Assembly: GCA_964512655.1 (NCBI GenBank)
Contig: CAZEJT010000014.1
Span: forward strand, 8,190 to 72,189
Origin: VBOC01 sp964512655
GTDB taxonomy: Bacteria; Bacteroidota; Ignavibacteria; UBA10030; SZUA-254
DNA: 64,000 bases
Reading direction: 5' to 3'
Positions 34,021 through 41,342 of this stretch are shown in pieces. The translations under genes were made by a program, and so were the position numbers. The notes beneath the pieces were generated by a model. It was given only the letters and a program-made list of their open reading frames with translations. It did not search any database and was not told where the DNA came from. The number at the start of each line of letters is the position of its first letter. The stretch's first letter is position 1.

Positions 34021-35988
34021 ATGCCTAAATCAATCCGTATCGGTCTGCTATGGATCTGCTTTTTCACCCCTCTCGGGAGTAATGCCGGCGACAAATTCAC
34101 CTGGAAGCCGGTGACCAGCGCAGATTGGAATCTCCTCCCAGATTCCGCCAGAGGGATCCGTGATGCAGTCATGATTTTCGAACACATTGTGCAGGATGAT
34201 CACGATTTGCTCAGCGATCATTGTCACCGGACCCTTTATCGACGCATCAAAATTTTCAACAGCGAAGGAAGAAAATGGGGCGAAGTTAAACTTCCTTACG
34301 TCAACAAGGATGAGGAGATCAAGAAGATCTTTGGGCGAACTCTTATCCCGGGAGGGCAAGAATTTACCCTATCGGAGGCTCAGATCCACCAAGACCAAGT
34401 CCTGAAATCCGAGGATCAGAAAATAATGCAGAAATCCTTCTCTCTGCCTGGTATCACAGATGGATGTATTATCGAATACTACGCAGAATATGATCTTCCC
34501 AGTCCGAATTTCTTATGGCTTCCTCAAAAGGATATCGTGCTCCTCCATGGTGAGTACCACTGGCTTATCTACAACGGTCAGAATATGAACGTAGTCGAAT
34601 ACAACCTTATCAGAGATGAATACACGCCGAATTACCTCTGGTTAAATGCGGGACAGCGTGTAACGAGTGTAGAACAGTTACCAAACATTAAGGAACCGGA
34701 GGAGGTAGTCTTTAAGATCGAAAATGTTCCCGCGTTTGAGGAGGAGCCGTACTCGTTGGCCAACTCCACGCTCCTCGCGCAGCTTCGACTCTACTATGGT
34801 AAGGCGGCTGCTCCCGGAGCGTATTGGGGAGAAAGCTCACAAAAGGTGCAGGGATACCTGGAGAAATTCACCAAGGATGATGATCGGTCCCGCAAAGTAA
34901 TTGCATCCTGGGGCAAGCTGGATTCTCTGAGTGACAAGATCACCACTGCGTACTCATGGATCCAATCAAATATGAAGAGTATTTCGTATGAGAAAGACCA
35001 GAAGCAATTCAAGAGCAATGAAAATATAAACGACGTGCTTGAACATCGTTACGGCTCATCAGAGGAACTGAATCTGACATTTTACAACATGCTTCGGGAT
35101 CTCAATGTCGATGCCAAAATGGTGTATGTGCTGCATCGCGATGAAGGAATACTCGTCACGGAGGCGAAGTATTGGCAGTTCGACGGCACTCTCGTGGTTG
35201 CAAACGATGCGAGTGGACAAAGGCGCTTTTACTCGCCGGGCTATATTTTCTCGGCCCAAGACGAAATTCCCTGGTTTTACGAGGGAACGCCGGGGCTCGT
35301 CGTCGGCGATCCGAACCAACAATTCACAACCATCGCATTTTCTCGCCCGGAACAGAATCGTGATTCCAGATCATTGACGTTGAGCCTCGGAGCAGATTCC
35401 AAGCTGCATGGGAAATTCCTTGAGCTTTGCAATGGCCAAGCCGCACGATCGCTTCGTGTACTTGCGTATGGCGAGACGGACCTGGATCGCCGGGCAAAAC
35501 TGCGTGATGAGCTGCTGAGCCAATACCCGGATGCTGAGCTCGACTCGTTATCGGTGGCGGGATTAGATAGCACCAGAGGAAATGTCGCAATTACATGTCA
35601 AATGGTAATGCCGAACACACATCAGCTTTCAGGCAACCGACTGATCTTTCGACCTTTCGGTTCTCTGTCAAAGGTTGATAACCCCTTTCAATCTGAGATT
35701 CGAGCACTGCCTATTCTGTTCAAGTATGCCGATGTCCGGACTGAGTCTATGAGCTTTCCCGTTCCCGATGGATATGTGATTGAATCTTTGCCAACGGATA
35801 CCTCGTTTAAGAATGAGGTCGGGAGCTGTGATGTAACATTCAGTTCCTTTGCAGGAGCTATATCCGCGCAGCGCATGTTTAGGCTCAATAAACCTTTCTG
35901 GGCAGCTTCCAATTATCAATCTGTCCGTGAACTGTTTCAGATGCGACAAAGAGTTGATGGCTTGGTGGCCGTTCTGAAAAAGCGTTGA
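34021..35988 (+). CDS. DUF3857/transglutaminase-like exported protein, catalytic residues lost
   Basis: A 655-residue protein with a GGAGG ribosome site and a signal peptide (about residues 1-22, ending SNAG). It has the same overall layout as its neighbour: DUF3857 domain to about residue 290, then a transglutaminase-like fold. The catalytic positions differ: YGSSEELNL stands where YGDCKDK is expected, so Ser347 replaces Cys. WQFDGTL puts Asp388 where His is expected, and FYSPGY puts Ser405 where Asp is expected. It is therefore probably a pseudoenzyme that binds rather than cleaves or crosslinks. Coupled to the active-looking partner by 14 nt, it may regulate or scaffold it. Confidence 0.8.
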   Translation: MPKSIRIGLLWICFFTPLGSNAGDKFTWKPVTSADWNLLPDSARGIRDAVMIFEHIVQDDHDLLSDHCHRTLYRRIKIFNSEGRKWGEVKLPYVNKDEEIKKIFGRTLIPGGQEFTLSEAQIHQDQVLKSEDQKIMQKSFSLPGITDGCIIEYYAEYDLPSPNFLWLPQKDIVLLHGEYHWLIYNGQNMNVVEYNLIRDEYTPNYLWLNAGQRVTSVEQLPNIKEPEEVVFKIENVPAFEEEPYSLANSTLLAQLRLYYGKAAAPGAYWGESSQKVQGYLEKFTKDDDRSRKVIASWGKLDSLSDKITTAYSWIQSNMKSISYEKDQKQFKSNENINDVLEHRYGSSEELNLTFYNMLRDLNVDAKMVYVLHRDEGILVTEAKYWQFDGTLVVANDASGQRRFYSPGYIFSAQDEIPWFYEGTPGLVVGDPNQQFTTIAFSRPEQNRDSRSLTLSLGADSKLHGKFLELCNGQAARSLRVLAYGETDLDRRAKLRDELLSQYPDAELDSLSVAGLDSTRGNVAITCQMVMPNTHQLSGNRLIFRPFGSLSKVDNPFQSEIRALPILFKYADVRTESMSFPVPDGYVIESLPTDTSFKNEVGSCDVTFSSFAGAISAQRMFRLNKPFWAASNYQSVRELFQMRQRVDGLVAVLKKR

Positions 35989-36073
35989 CAGCCTTACCAC
36001 GACTTGCTGCTTGAAATCAAAGCGGGAGTGTTAACAGGTGAGGTGCCTCCGCCGAGAAAGAGTCCAAAACGTG

Positions 36074-36147
<74 letters not shown>

Positions 36148-36174
36148 GGACAAATGAATGCCGTCCCGGAGTGT

Positions 36175-36203
36175 AATATAGCGAACCCCGTTTCGGGGTT
36201 CAA
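36175..36203 (-). promoter_or_regulatory. Promoter of tRNA-Arg with embedded inverted repeat
   Basis: On the minus strand TTGAAC (36203-36198), 17 nt, then TATATT (36180-36175). A perfect inverted repeat GAACCCCG-TTT-CGGGGTTC (36183-36201) fills the spacer and overlaps the -35 box. The -35 hexamer also contains the TGA stop of the upstream hypothetical gene. Confidence 0.55.
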
Positions 36204-36568
36204 ATGGGATGTTCTCGCCGGAGGGGGATGTCGTGGGAGGAAAACCAGGACTGAAACCGGCGCACGACATCCTGATGGTACGCTACGAAGTCCTGCAGTG
36301 TCGTGTCGAGGGGGGAGTTTCGCAGACGGGCTTCCCATGTCCGCATAGCTGAATCGGCACGCTTCAATTCGAGTCGGTTGTGAAGCTCGGCTTGGTCGGA
36401 CGGAGCACTCCCCGCCTCGAACTCCTTTCGGAAGTGCCCGACGACGACTTCCCCGTGAGTTCCCATAGTCATCGCCTCCCCATCTGCGAGCAGAGATCCC
36501 GTCGGTCCGTTCTCAATGTGCACCAGGAGTTCGAACCGGAATTGAGGGGGTGGTTTCTGGCGCGCCAA
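36200..36568 (-). CDS. Hypothetical protein downstream of dedA
   Basis: A 122-residue protein starting at TTG 36568, with GAGGAGG 7 nt before it; that ribosome site overlaps the stop of dedA, so the two are probably coupled. The sequence (RFELLVHIENGPTGSLLADG, then VVVGHFRKEFEAG and LQDFVAYHQDVVRRFQSWF) is soluble and partly helical and resembles no family I know. The coupling and strong ribosome site support it as a real gene. Its stop codon lies in the -35 box of tRNA-Arg. Confidence 0.55.
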   Translation of the reverse strand: MARQKPPPQFRFELLVHIENGPTGSLLADGEAMTMGTHGEVVVGHFRKEFEAGSAPSDQAELHNRLELKRADSAMRTWEARLRNSPLDTTLQDFVAYHQDVVRRFQSWFSSHDIPLRREHPI

Positions 36569-36580
36569 TGACCATCCTCC

Positions 36581-37171
36581 TCAGAATCGAATGATCTTCT
36601 TCTTGAGAACCCAGAGGGCAATGATCGCAACTGCGAGAATGATGCTGCCGACCAGGAGGTTTGCCTCAACCTTGTCGAGGACGAATTCCCATTGCTCCCC
36701 GAGGAAATAACCAAGCAGAATAAACGTGGTCGACCAGACGATTGCCCCCGAATACGCGAACAGAGCGAATGTGCGGGGCTCAAGGCGGGACGCGCCCGCG
36801 ACGTACGCGGTGAGGTGGCGTACCCCCGGGACGAAATAGCCGATCGGAAGCGACCACTTCCCCCGCCGCAGAAACCAGCCGTGAGCGGCCTCCAGCCGCT
36901 CGGGGGTAATGAACGCGTACTTGCCGTACCTATGGACTAGGTAAAGACCGAGGCTCCGGCCGAGCCAGTAACTCAGAGAGATTCCGCAGCTGCTGCCCAG
37001 GATGGCCGCCAGGAAGGTCAGCGGAAAGATGAGACGCCCCTTAAAGATCAGGTAACCAGAAAATGTGAGCAGCGTCTCATCCGGTACGGGGAGGCCCACA
37101 ATTCCCAGCATGAGCAATCCAAAGAGGCCAAAGTACCCATACTGAGAGATCCACTCGGTTATCAGGTCCAT
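36581..37171 (-). CDS. DedA family membrane protein
   Basis: A 196-residue inner-membrane protein of the DedA/VTT family. The N-terminal half has the re-entrant loop with GIVGLPVPDETLLTFSGYL and GSSCGISLSYWLGRSLG. The second half has the conserved RHLTAYVAGASRL, including the Arg of the family's FxxGxR-like motif, followed by a final helix and a basic tail (KKKIIRF). DedA proteins act in lipid (undecaprenyl phosphate or phospholipid) translocation and membrane homeostasis. The gene overlaps its downstream neighbour's ribosome site. Confidence 0.92.
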   Translation of the reverse strand: MDLITEWISQYGYFGLFGLLMLGIVGLPVPDETLLTFSGYLIFKGRLIFPLTFLAAILGSSCGISLSYWLGRSLGLYLVHRYGKYAFITPERLEAAHGWFLRRGKWSLPIGYFVPGVRHLTAYVAGASRLEPRTFALFAYSGAIVWSTTFILLGYFLGEQWEFVLDKVEANLLVGSIILAVAIIALWVLKKKIIRF

Positions 37172-37345
37172 GGGAGACGCTGGTTCGTTGAGTCTGGTGA
37201 TTAATTCTTAACCTCCTCGCTCCTATTTGTCGCTTGAATTCCGGCGGAGGCGCATCAATCTATCAACAATTCACCCGAAACGCAAAACTCGGCGAACTTC
37301 AGTTTCCGGCGGAGGTGCAGTTTTGTGATGTCCGTACGAGATAGG

Positions 37346-37374
37346 TTGATTTTGCCCCTCGGGGGTACTATATT
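37346..37374 (+). promoter_or_regulatory. Promoter of the response regulator gene
   Basis: TTGATT (37346-37351), a 17-nt spacer and TATATT (37369-37374). The spacer contains CCCCTCGGGG, a short palindrome. The transcription start near 37381 is about 24 nt before the ATG. Confidence 0.6.
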
Positions 37375-37404
37375 GGTGAGTTTTCACAATGAAGGATGCC
37401 GGTA

Positions 37405-37773
37405 ATGTCGGATAAAACAAAGGTGTTGGTCGTTGAGGATGAGGATTCTCTCCGCACGCTCCTGAGAGCGGAGCTGGAGGCGCACGATTTCGAGGTGGAC
37501 GACGCCGACGGCGGAGGTCCGGCTATGAAATCGCTCAACGACACTCACTACGACATTGTTATTCTGGACATCCGGATGCCCGACATCGACGGACTCGAGG
37601 TGCTCCGGAACATCCGCGAGAACAACCTTGCGGAGAAGGTCATCATGCTCACGGGCGTGGGAGAGCTGAAAGTAGCGCGCGACAGCCTGGAGATGGGTGC
37701 AAATGACTTCCTCACCAAACCCTACGATTTCAAGAAACTCCTGGATTGCATTCACAGGGTCATGAAGGAGTAG
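37405..37773 (+). CDS. Receiver-only response regulator (CheY-like)
   Basis: A 122-residue single receiver domain. The ATG at 37405 sits 8 nt after GAAGGA; an ATG at 37396 overlaps that site. Acidic residues are in VVEDEDS (Glu11, Asp12, Glu13), the phosphorylation site is Asp55 (IVILDIRMPD), the switch Thr is in MLTGVGE and the Lys in FLTKPYDF. No output domain follows. No kinase gene is nearby, so the pathway is unknown. It stands alone with its own promoter. Confidence 0.9.
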   Translation: MSDKTKVLVVEDEDSLRTLLRAELEAHDFEVDDADGGGPAMKSLNDTHYDIVILDIRMPDIDGLEVLRNIRENNLAEKVIMLTGVGELKVARDSLEMGANDFLTKPYDFKKLLDCIHRVMKE

Positions 37774-37829
37774 ATCGGCCTCCCCGAGCATCCTTCCCCC
37801 TCCGGGGCACCGTCCCCCCCCGCATTTCC

Positions 37830-37858
37830 TTGCTGTTCCCTCGAAAATAACCTATATT
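37830..37858 (+). promoter_or_regulatory. Promoter of tRNA-Leu and probably tig-clpP-clpX
   Basis: TTGCTG (37830-37835), 17 nt, TATATT (37853-37858), then a GC-rich GTGCGGCC segment of the stable-RNA type. No terminator is visible between tRNA-Leu and tig. Confidence 0.55.
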
Positions 37859-37894
37859 AGTGCGGCCTCCCGAAGGCTTTATCCGCGTTTGATC

Positions 37895-37976
37895 GGGTAG
37901 ATGGCGGAATTGGCATACGCGCTAGACTTAGGATCTAGTGGGGAAACCCGTGGGGGTTCAAATCCCCCTCTACCCA
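37895..37976 (+). tRNA. tRNA-Leu (anticodon TAG)
   Basis: A class II tRNA of 82 nt: acceptor GGGTAGA pairs with TCTACCC, the anticodon stem CTAGA/TCTAG encloses loop CTTAGGA (TAG), a long variable arm TGGGGAAACCCGT follows, and the T arm is GGGGGTTCAAATCCCCC. Confidence 0.93.
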
Positions 37977-38019
37977 CAGAATGGCAGCCGCCGGGAGGAC
38001 CTTACCAGTACCTGTCACG

Positions 38020-39315
38020 ATGGATATTTCGATTACCGACATCAACGACGTCCGGAAGGAGATAGAGGTCACGGCCTCGGCGGACGAGCTTGCCCCCCAC
38101 TTTGAGAAAGCCTACCGGGATAAGCTGCCCCACATCGAGATCAAGGGGTTCAGGAAGGGGAGGGTCCCCCTTGACCTGGTGAAAAAGATCCATGGCGAAT
38201 CGATCGAGCACCAGTCCCTCGATTCGATCGTTAACGACGTGTACCGGAAGGTCGTGGAGGAGCGGAAGATCCAGCCGATCGGAGATCCCGTCCTCACCCG
38301 CATGGATTACAAACGCGGCGAAGCCCTCACCTTTAAGATCAGTTACGAAGTCCAGCCGAATTTCGAGCTTGGCGACTATGCCGGCATTCCCGTCGAGAAG
38401 CCCGTTCACCATGTCACCGACGGAGAAGCGGAGGACGAAATCCTCAGGATCCGGCGCGCGAACAGCACTCTCTCGGAGGCCGGCGCGGTAACCGACGACG
38501 AGCACGTCGTCACTGTGGACATCCAGGAAACGGACGCCGCCGGAAGCCCCCTGATAGGCAAGAAGACTCAGGATGCCCGCATCCATCTTGCGGAGGAATC
38601 GGTCTATCCCGAAATAAAGGACGCTCTCCGGCGCTCAACCACCGGCTCGGTGCAGCGGGTGACGGTGACGACGGAAAAAGACGGGGCAAAACGACCCGTC
38701 TATCTCGAAATCACCGTGAAGAAAATCGAGAAGGTCGCCCTGCCGGAACTGAATGGAGAGTTTGTCACCAAGCTGACGAAGGGGAAGGTCGAAACCCCGG
38801 ACTCATTCAGGACGAATCTCCGAGAAGACCTGCAGCGGTACTGGGAGGATCGAAGCGACCGTGTCGTCGCCGACGTAATCATCAACGAAATCGTACGCAG
38901 GCACGATTTCACGGTCCCGGAAGTCCTCGTGAAGGGCGTTCTCGATTCGCTCCTCGAGGAATACCGCAATCGCATGCCCGCGAAAAAGCTCCCTTCCGAT
39001 TTCGACGAAAAAGAATTCCGCGAGAAGAACCGCCCCTACGCGGTCTTCCAGGCCAAGTGGTACATCATTCGTGAACGCATCATCGGGGCGGAGAAGATTG
39101 AGGCCTCTGAGGCTGATTTTGACGCCCTGGCCGCGCTCGAGAGCGAAAAGCTTGGCATCGACAGGGAGCGGCTCATCGGATTCTATAAGACCTCGGACGC
39201 CGTCAAAAACAAGATTGTGTCCGACAAGCTGTTGGCATTTCTCAAATCCAAAGCTCACATTACCGAGAAGGTCGTCGAAGATTCAGCCGGCGGCCCGACC
39301 GGATCAACCACCTGA
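38020..39315 (+). CDS. tig: Trigger factor
   Basis: A 431-residue ribosome-associated chaperone and prolyl isomerase. The ribosome-binding N domain carries the GFRKGRVPL loop (about residues 44-52). The PPIase region follows (DEHVVTVDIQETDAAG) and a long helical C-terminal domain completes it. ATG 38020 gives the usual N terminus MDISITDINDVRKEIEV; an in-frame ATG at 37981 directly abuts tRNA-Leu and adds an atypical extension. Neither has a well-placed ribosome site. The gene lies 44 nt after tRNA-Leu and 21 nt before clpP, the classical tig-clpP-clpX order. Confidence 0.95.
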   Translation: MDISITDINDVRKEIEVTASADELAPHFEKAYRDKLPHIEIKGFRKGRVPLDLVKKIHGESIEHQSLDSIVNDVYRKVVEERKIQPIGDPVLTRMDYKRGEALTFKISYEVQPNFELGDYAGIPVEKPVHHVTDGEAEDEILRIRRANSTLSEAGAVTDDEHVVTVDIQETDAAGSPLIGKKTQDARIHLAEESVYPEIKDALRRSTTGSVQRVTVTTEKDGAKRPVYLEITVKKIEKVALPELNGEFVTKLTKGKVETPDSFRTNLREDLQRYWEDRSDRVVADVIINEIVRRHDFTVPEVLVKGVLDSLLEEYRNRMPAKKLPSDFDEKEFREKNRPYAVFQAKWYIIRERIIGAEKIEASEADFDALAALESEKLGIDRERLIGFYKTSDAVKNKIVSDKLLAFLKSKAHITEKVVEDSAGGPTGSTT

Positions 39316-39336
39316 ACAAGAAAGGCATCCAGATCA

Positions 39337-39963
39337 ATGGGGACAACACCGACCAATCAACTCGTTCCAATCGTCATCGAAACAACCGGCCGCGGCGAGC
39401 GGGCGTACGACATCTTCTCCAGGCTTCTGAAAGAGCGGATCGTCTTCATCGGCACGCCGATCGACGACTCCATCGCCGGGCTCGTCATCGCACAGCTTCT
39501 CTTCCTCGAATCGGAAGACCCTGAGAAGGATATTCACGTCTACATCAACAGCCCGGGCGGAAGCGTCTATTCCGGCATGGCGATCTACGACACCATGCAG
39601 TACATCCGCCCCGACGTCTCGACGATGTGCGTCGGCATGTCGGCCAGCATTGCGGCGATCCTCCTTGCGGGCGGCACGAAGGGAAAACGCACCGCCCTTC
39701 CCAACTCGCGGATCATGATCCATCAGCCGTGGGGCGGCGTGCAGGGGACAGCGTCCGATATCAGCATCCAGGCCGAAGAGATCCTGCGCATCAAGAAGCG
39801 GATCAACGAAATCCTTGCCGGACACTGCAGCAAGCCGATCGACCAGATCGAGAAAGACACCGACCGGGACAACTATATGACGTCGGAGGAGGCAAAATCA
39901 TACGGCATCATCGACAACATACTCGTCAAGAAATCCAAACTCGACGGAAAGAAGGAAAAATAG
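39337..39963 (+). CDS. clpP: ATP-dependent Clp protease proteolytic subunit
   Basis: A 208-residue serine peptidase that forms the ClpP barrel. The oxyanion region reads NSPGGSVYSGMAIYD. The catalytic Ser104 lies in MSASIAAILL and His129 in RIMIHQPWGG; the Asp lies in DTDRDNYMT. The N-terminal region has a short propeptide-like extension. The serine environment SASIA is slightly different from the common ASMGA, but the triad is complete. It is followed 3 nt later by clpX, its ATPase partner. Confidence 0.97.
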   Translation: MGTTPTNQLVPIVIETTGRGERAYDIFSRLLKERIVFIGTPIDDSIAGLVIAQLLFLESEDPEKDIHVYINSPGGSVYSGMAIYDTMQYIRPDVSTMCVGMSASIAAILLAGGTKGKRTALPNSRIMIHQPWGGVQGTASDISIQAEEILRIKKRINEILAGHCSKPIDQIEKDTDRDNYMTSEEAKSYGIIDNILVKKSKLDGKKEK

Positions 39964-39966
39964 CCG

Positions 39967-41229
39967 ATGCCACAGAAGGGGAAGCCCGAGGGAGTCATCC
40001 GCTGTTCGTTCTGCGGTCAGACCGCGGACAAAGTGCAGAACATCATCGCAGGACCCGAGGCGTACATCTGCGACGGCTGCGTTGCGAGCTCCGTCGATAT
40101 CCTCAGGAACAACCGTTCCGCTCCGGCGAACCGTCCCCCGGGAGCGCGCCCCGCGTTCACACCCCTTCATCTCAAGAGAGCGCTCGATGAGTACGTGATC
40201 GGGCAGGAGGCCGCGAAGAAGACTCTCGCTGTTGCCGTCTACAATCACTACAAGCGGATCGATTCACGGATCCACCTCCGGAACCAGGACGACGTGGAGC
40301 TCGAAAAGAGCAACATCCTCCTCCTCGGGCCGACCGGAACGGGGAAGACGCTTCTCGCCCAGACTCTGGCCCGGATTCTTGCGGTCCCGTTCGCGATCGC
40401 CGACGCTACCACTCTCACGGAGGCGGGGTATGTGGGCGACGACGTGGAGACGGTCCTGGTGCACCTCCTTCAGAATGCCGACTACGACGTCGAGAAGGCG
40501 GAGCGCGGGATCGTCTATATCGACGAGGTTGATAAGATCGCCCGCAAGAGCGACAGCGCATCTATCACCCGCGATGTGTCGGGTGAGGGGGTCCAGCAGG
40601 CTCTCCTGAAGATCCTCGAAGGAACCGTCGCCGGAGTTCCCCCGAAAGGCGGGCGGAAACACCCGGAGCAGAGCCTCATCAATATCAACACCAAGAACAT
40701 TCTCTTCATCTGCGGTGGGGCGTTCGAGGGCCTCGAACGCATCATCTCCCACCGCGTGAACGAGAACGCAATCGGATTCGGGGCGACCATCCGGAGCAAG
40801 AAGGATGAGGCACAGCAGGAGTATCTTCCGCTGGTGGAACCCGACGACCTTTTGAAGTTCGGGCTGATCCCGGAATTCGTGGGGCGTCTGCCGGTCGTTG
40901 CGACCCTCCACCCTCTCAGCGACAAGGCGCTCCTCAACATTCTCACCGAGCCGAAGAACGCGATCGTGAAGCAGTACAAGAAACTCTTCCGGATGGAGGG
41001 GGTCGAGCTCGATGTCGAGGAAGGGGCGCTGAAACTGGTGGTTCAGAAGGCGATCGAGCGGGGGACGGGCGCGAGAGCCCTTCGATCGATCATGGAAGAG
41101 ACGATGCTCGACATCATGTACCATCTCCCCGGCAGGCAGAATGTGATCAAGTGCGTCATCACGAGGGAGACCGTGCAGAAAAAGCAGGAACCCGTGTACT
41201 TCTACAAGGAACGCAAGGCCTCGGCGTAA
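39967..41229 (+). CDS. clpX: ATP-dependent Clp protease ATP-binding subunit ClpX
   Basis: A 420-residue AAA+ unfoldase. The N-terminal zinc-binding domain has CSFCGQ and CDGC. The Walker A motif is GPTGTGKTLLAQ (about residues 119-130), Walker B is IVYIDEVDKIARKSDS, and sensor 2 lies in RGTGARALRSIMEE. The RKH loop region with VPPKGGRKHPEQ is present. It feeds substrates into ClpP. Last gene of the tig-clpP-clpX run; a paired REP element lies just downstream. Confidence 0.97.
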   Translation: MPQKGKPEGVIRCSFCGQTADKVQNIIAGPEAYICDGCVASSVDILRNNRSAPANRPPGARPAFTPLHLKRALDEYVIGQEAAKKTLAVAVYNHYKRIDSRIHLRNQDDVELEKSNILLLGPTGTGKTLLAQTLARILAVPFAIADATTLTEAGYVGDDVETVLVHLLQNADYDVEKAERGIVYIDEVDKIARKSDSASITRDVSGEGVQQALLKILEGTVAGVPPKGGRKHPEQSLININTKNILFICGGAFEGLERIISHRVNENAIGFGATIRSKKDEAQQEYLPLVEPDDLLKFGLIPEFVGRLPVVATLHPLSDKALLNILTEPKNAIVKQYKKLFRMEGVELDVEEGALKLVVQKAIERGTGARALRSIMEETMLDIMYHLPGRQNVIKCVITRETVQKKQEPVYFYKERKASA

Positions 41230-41257
41230 TCCAGCCGGAACCTTCGGGTCACGGGAT

Positions 41258-41313
41258 GTAGCCGCGCCCTTTAGGGCGCGACTCATTCAGCGCGGGCTGA
41301 AGCCCGCGGCTAC
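41258..41313. repeat. Paired inverted REP elements (REPIN-like)
   Basis: GTAG (41258-41261) with CGCGCCCT-TT-AGGGCGCG, then a 10-nt gap, then CGCGGGCT-GA-AGCCCGCG ending in CTAC (41310-41313). The GTAG tetranucleotides lie at both outer ends in opposite orientation. It sits between convergent clpX and lptD and may also end transcription. Confidence 0.75.
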
Positions 41314-41342
41314 AAAACCCCCTCCTCGGACGGTCCCCATCT

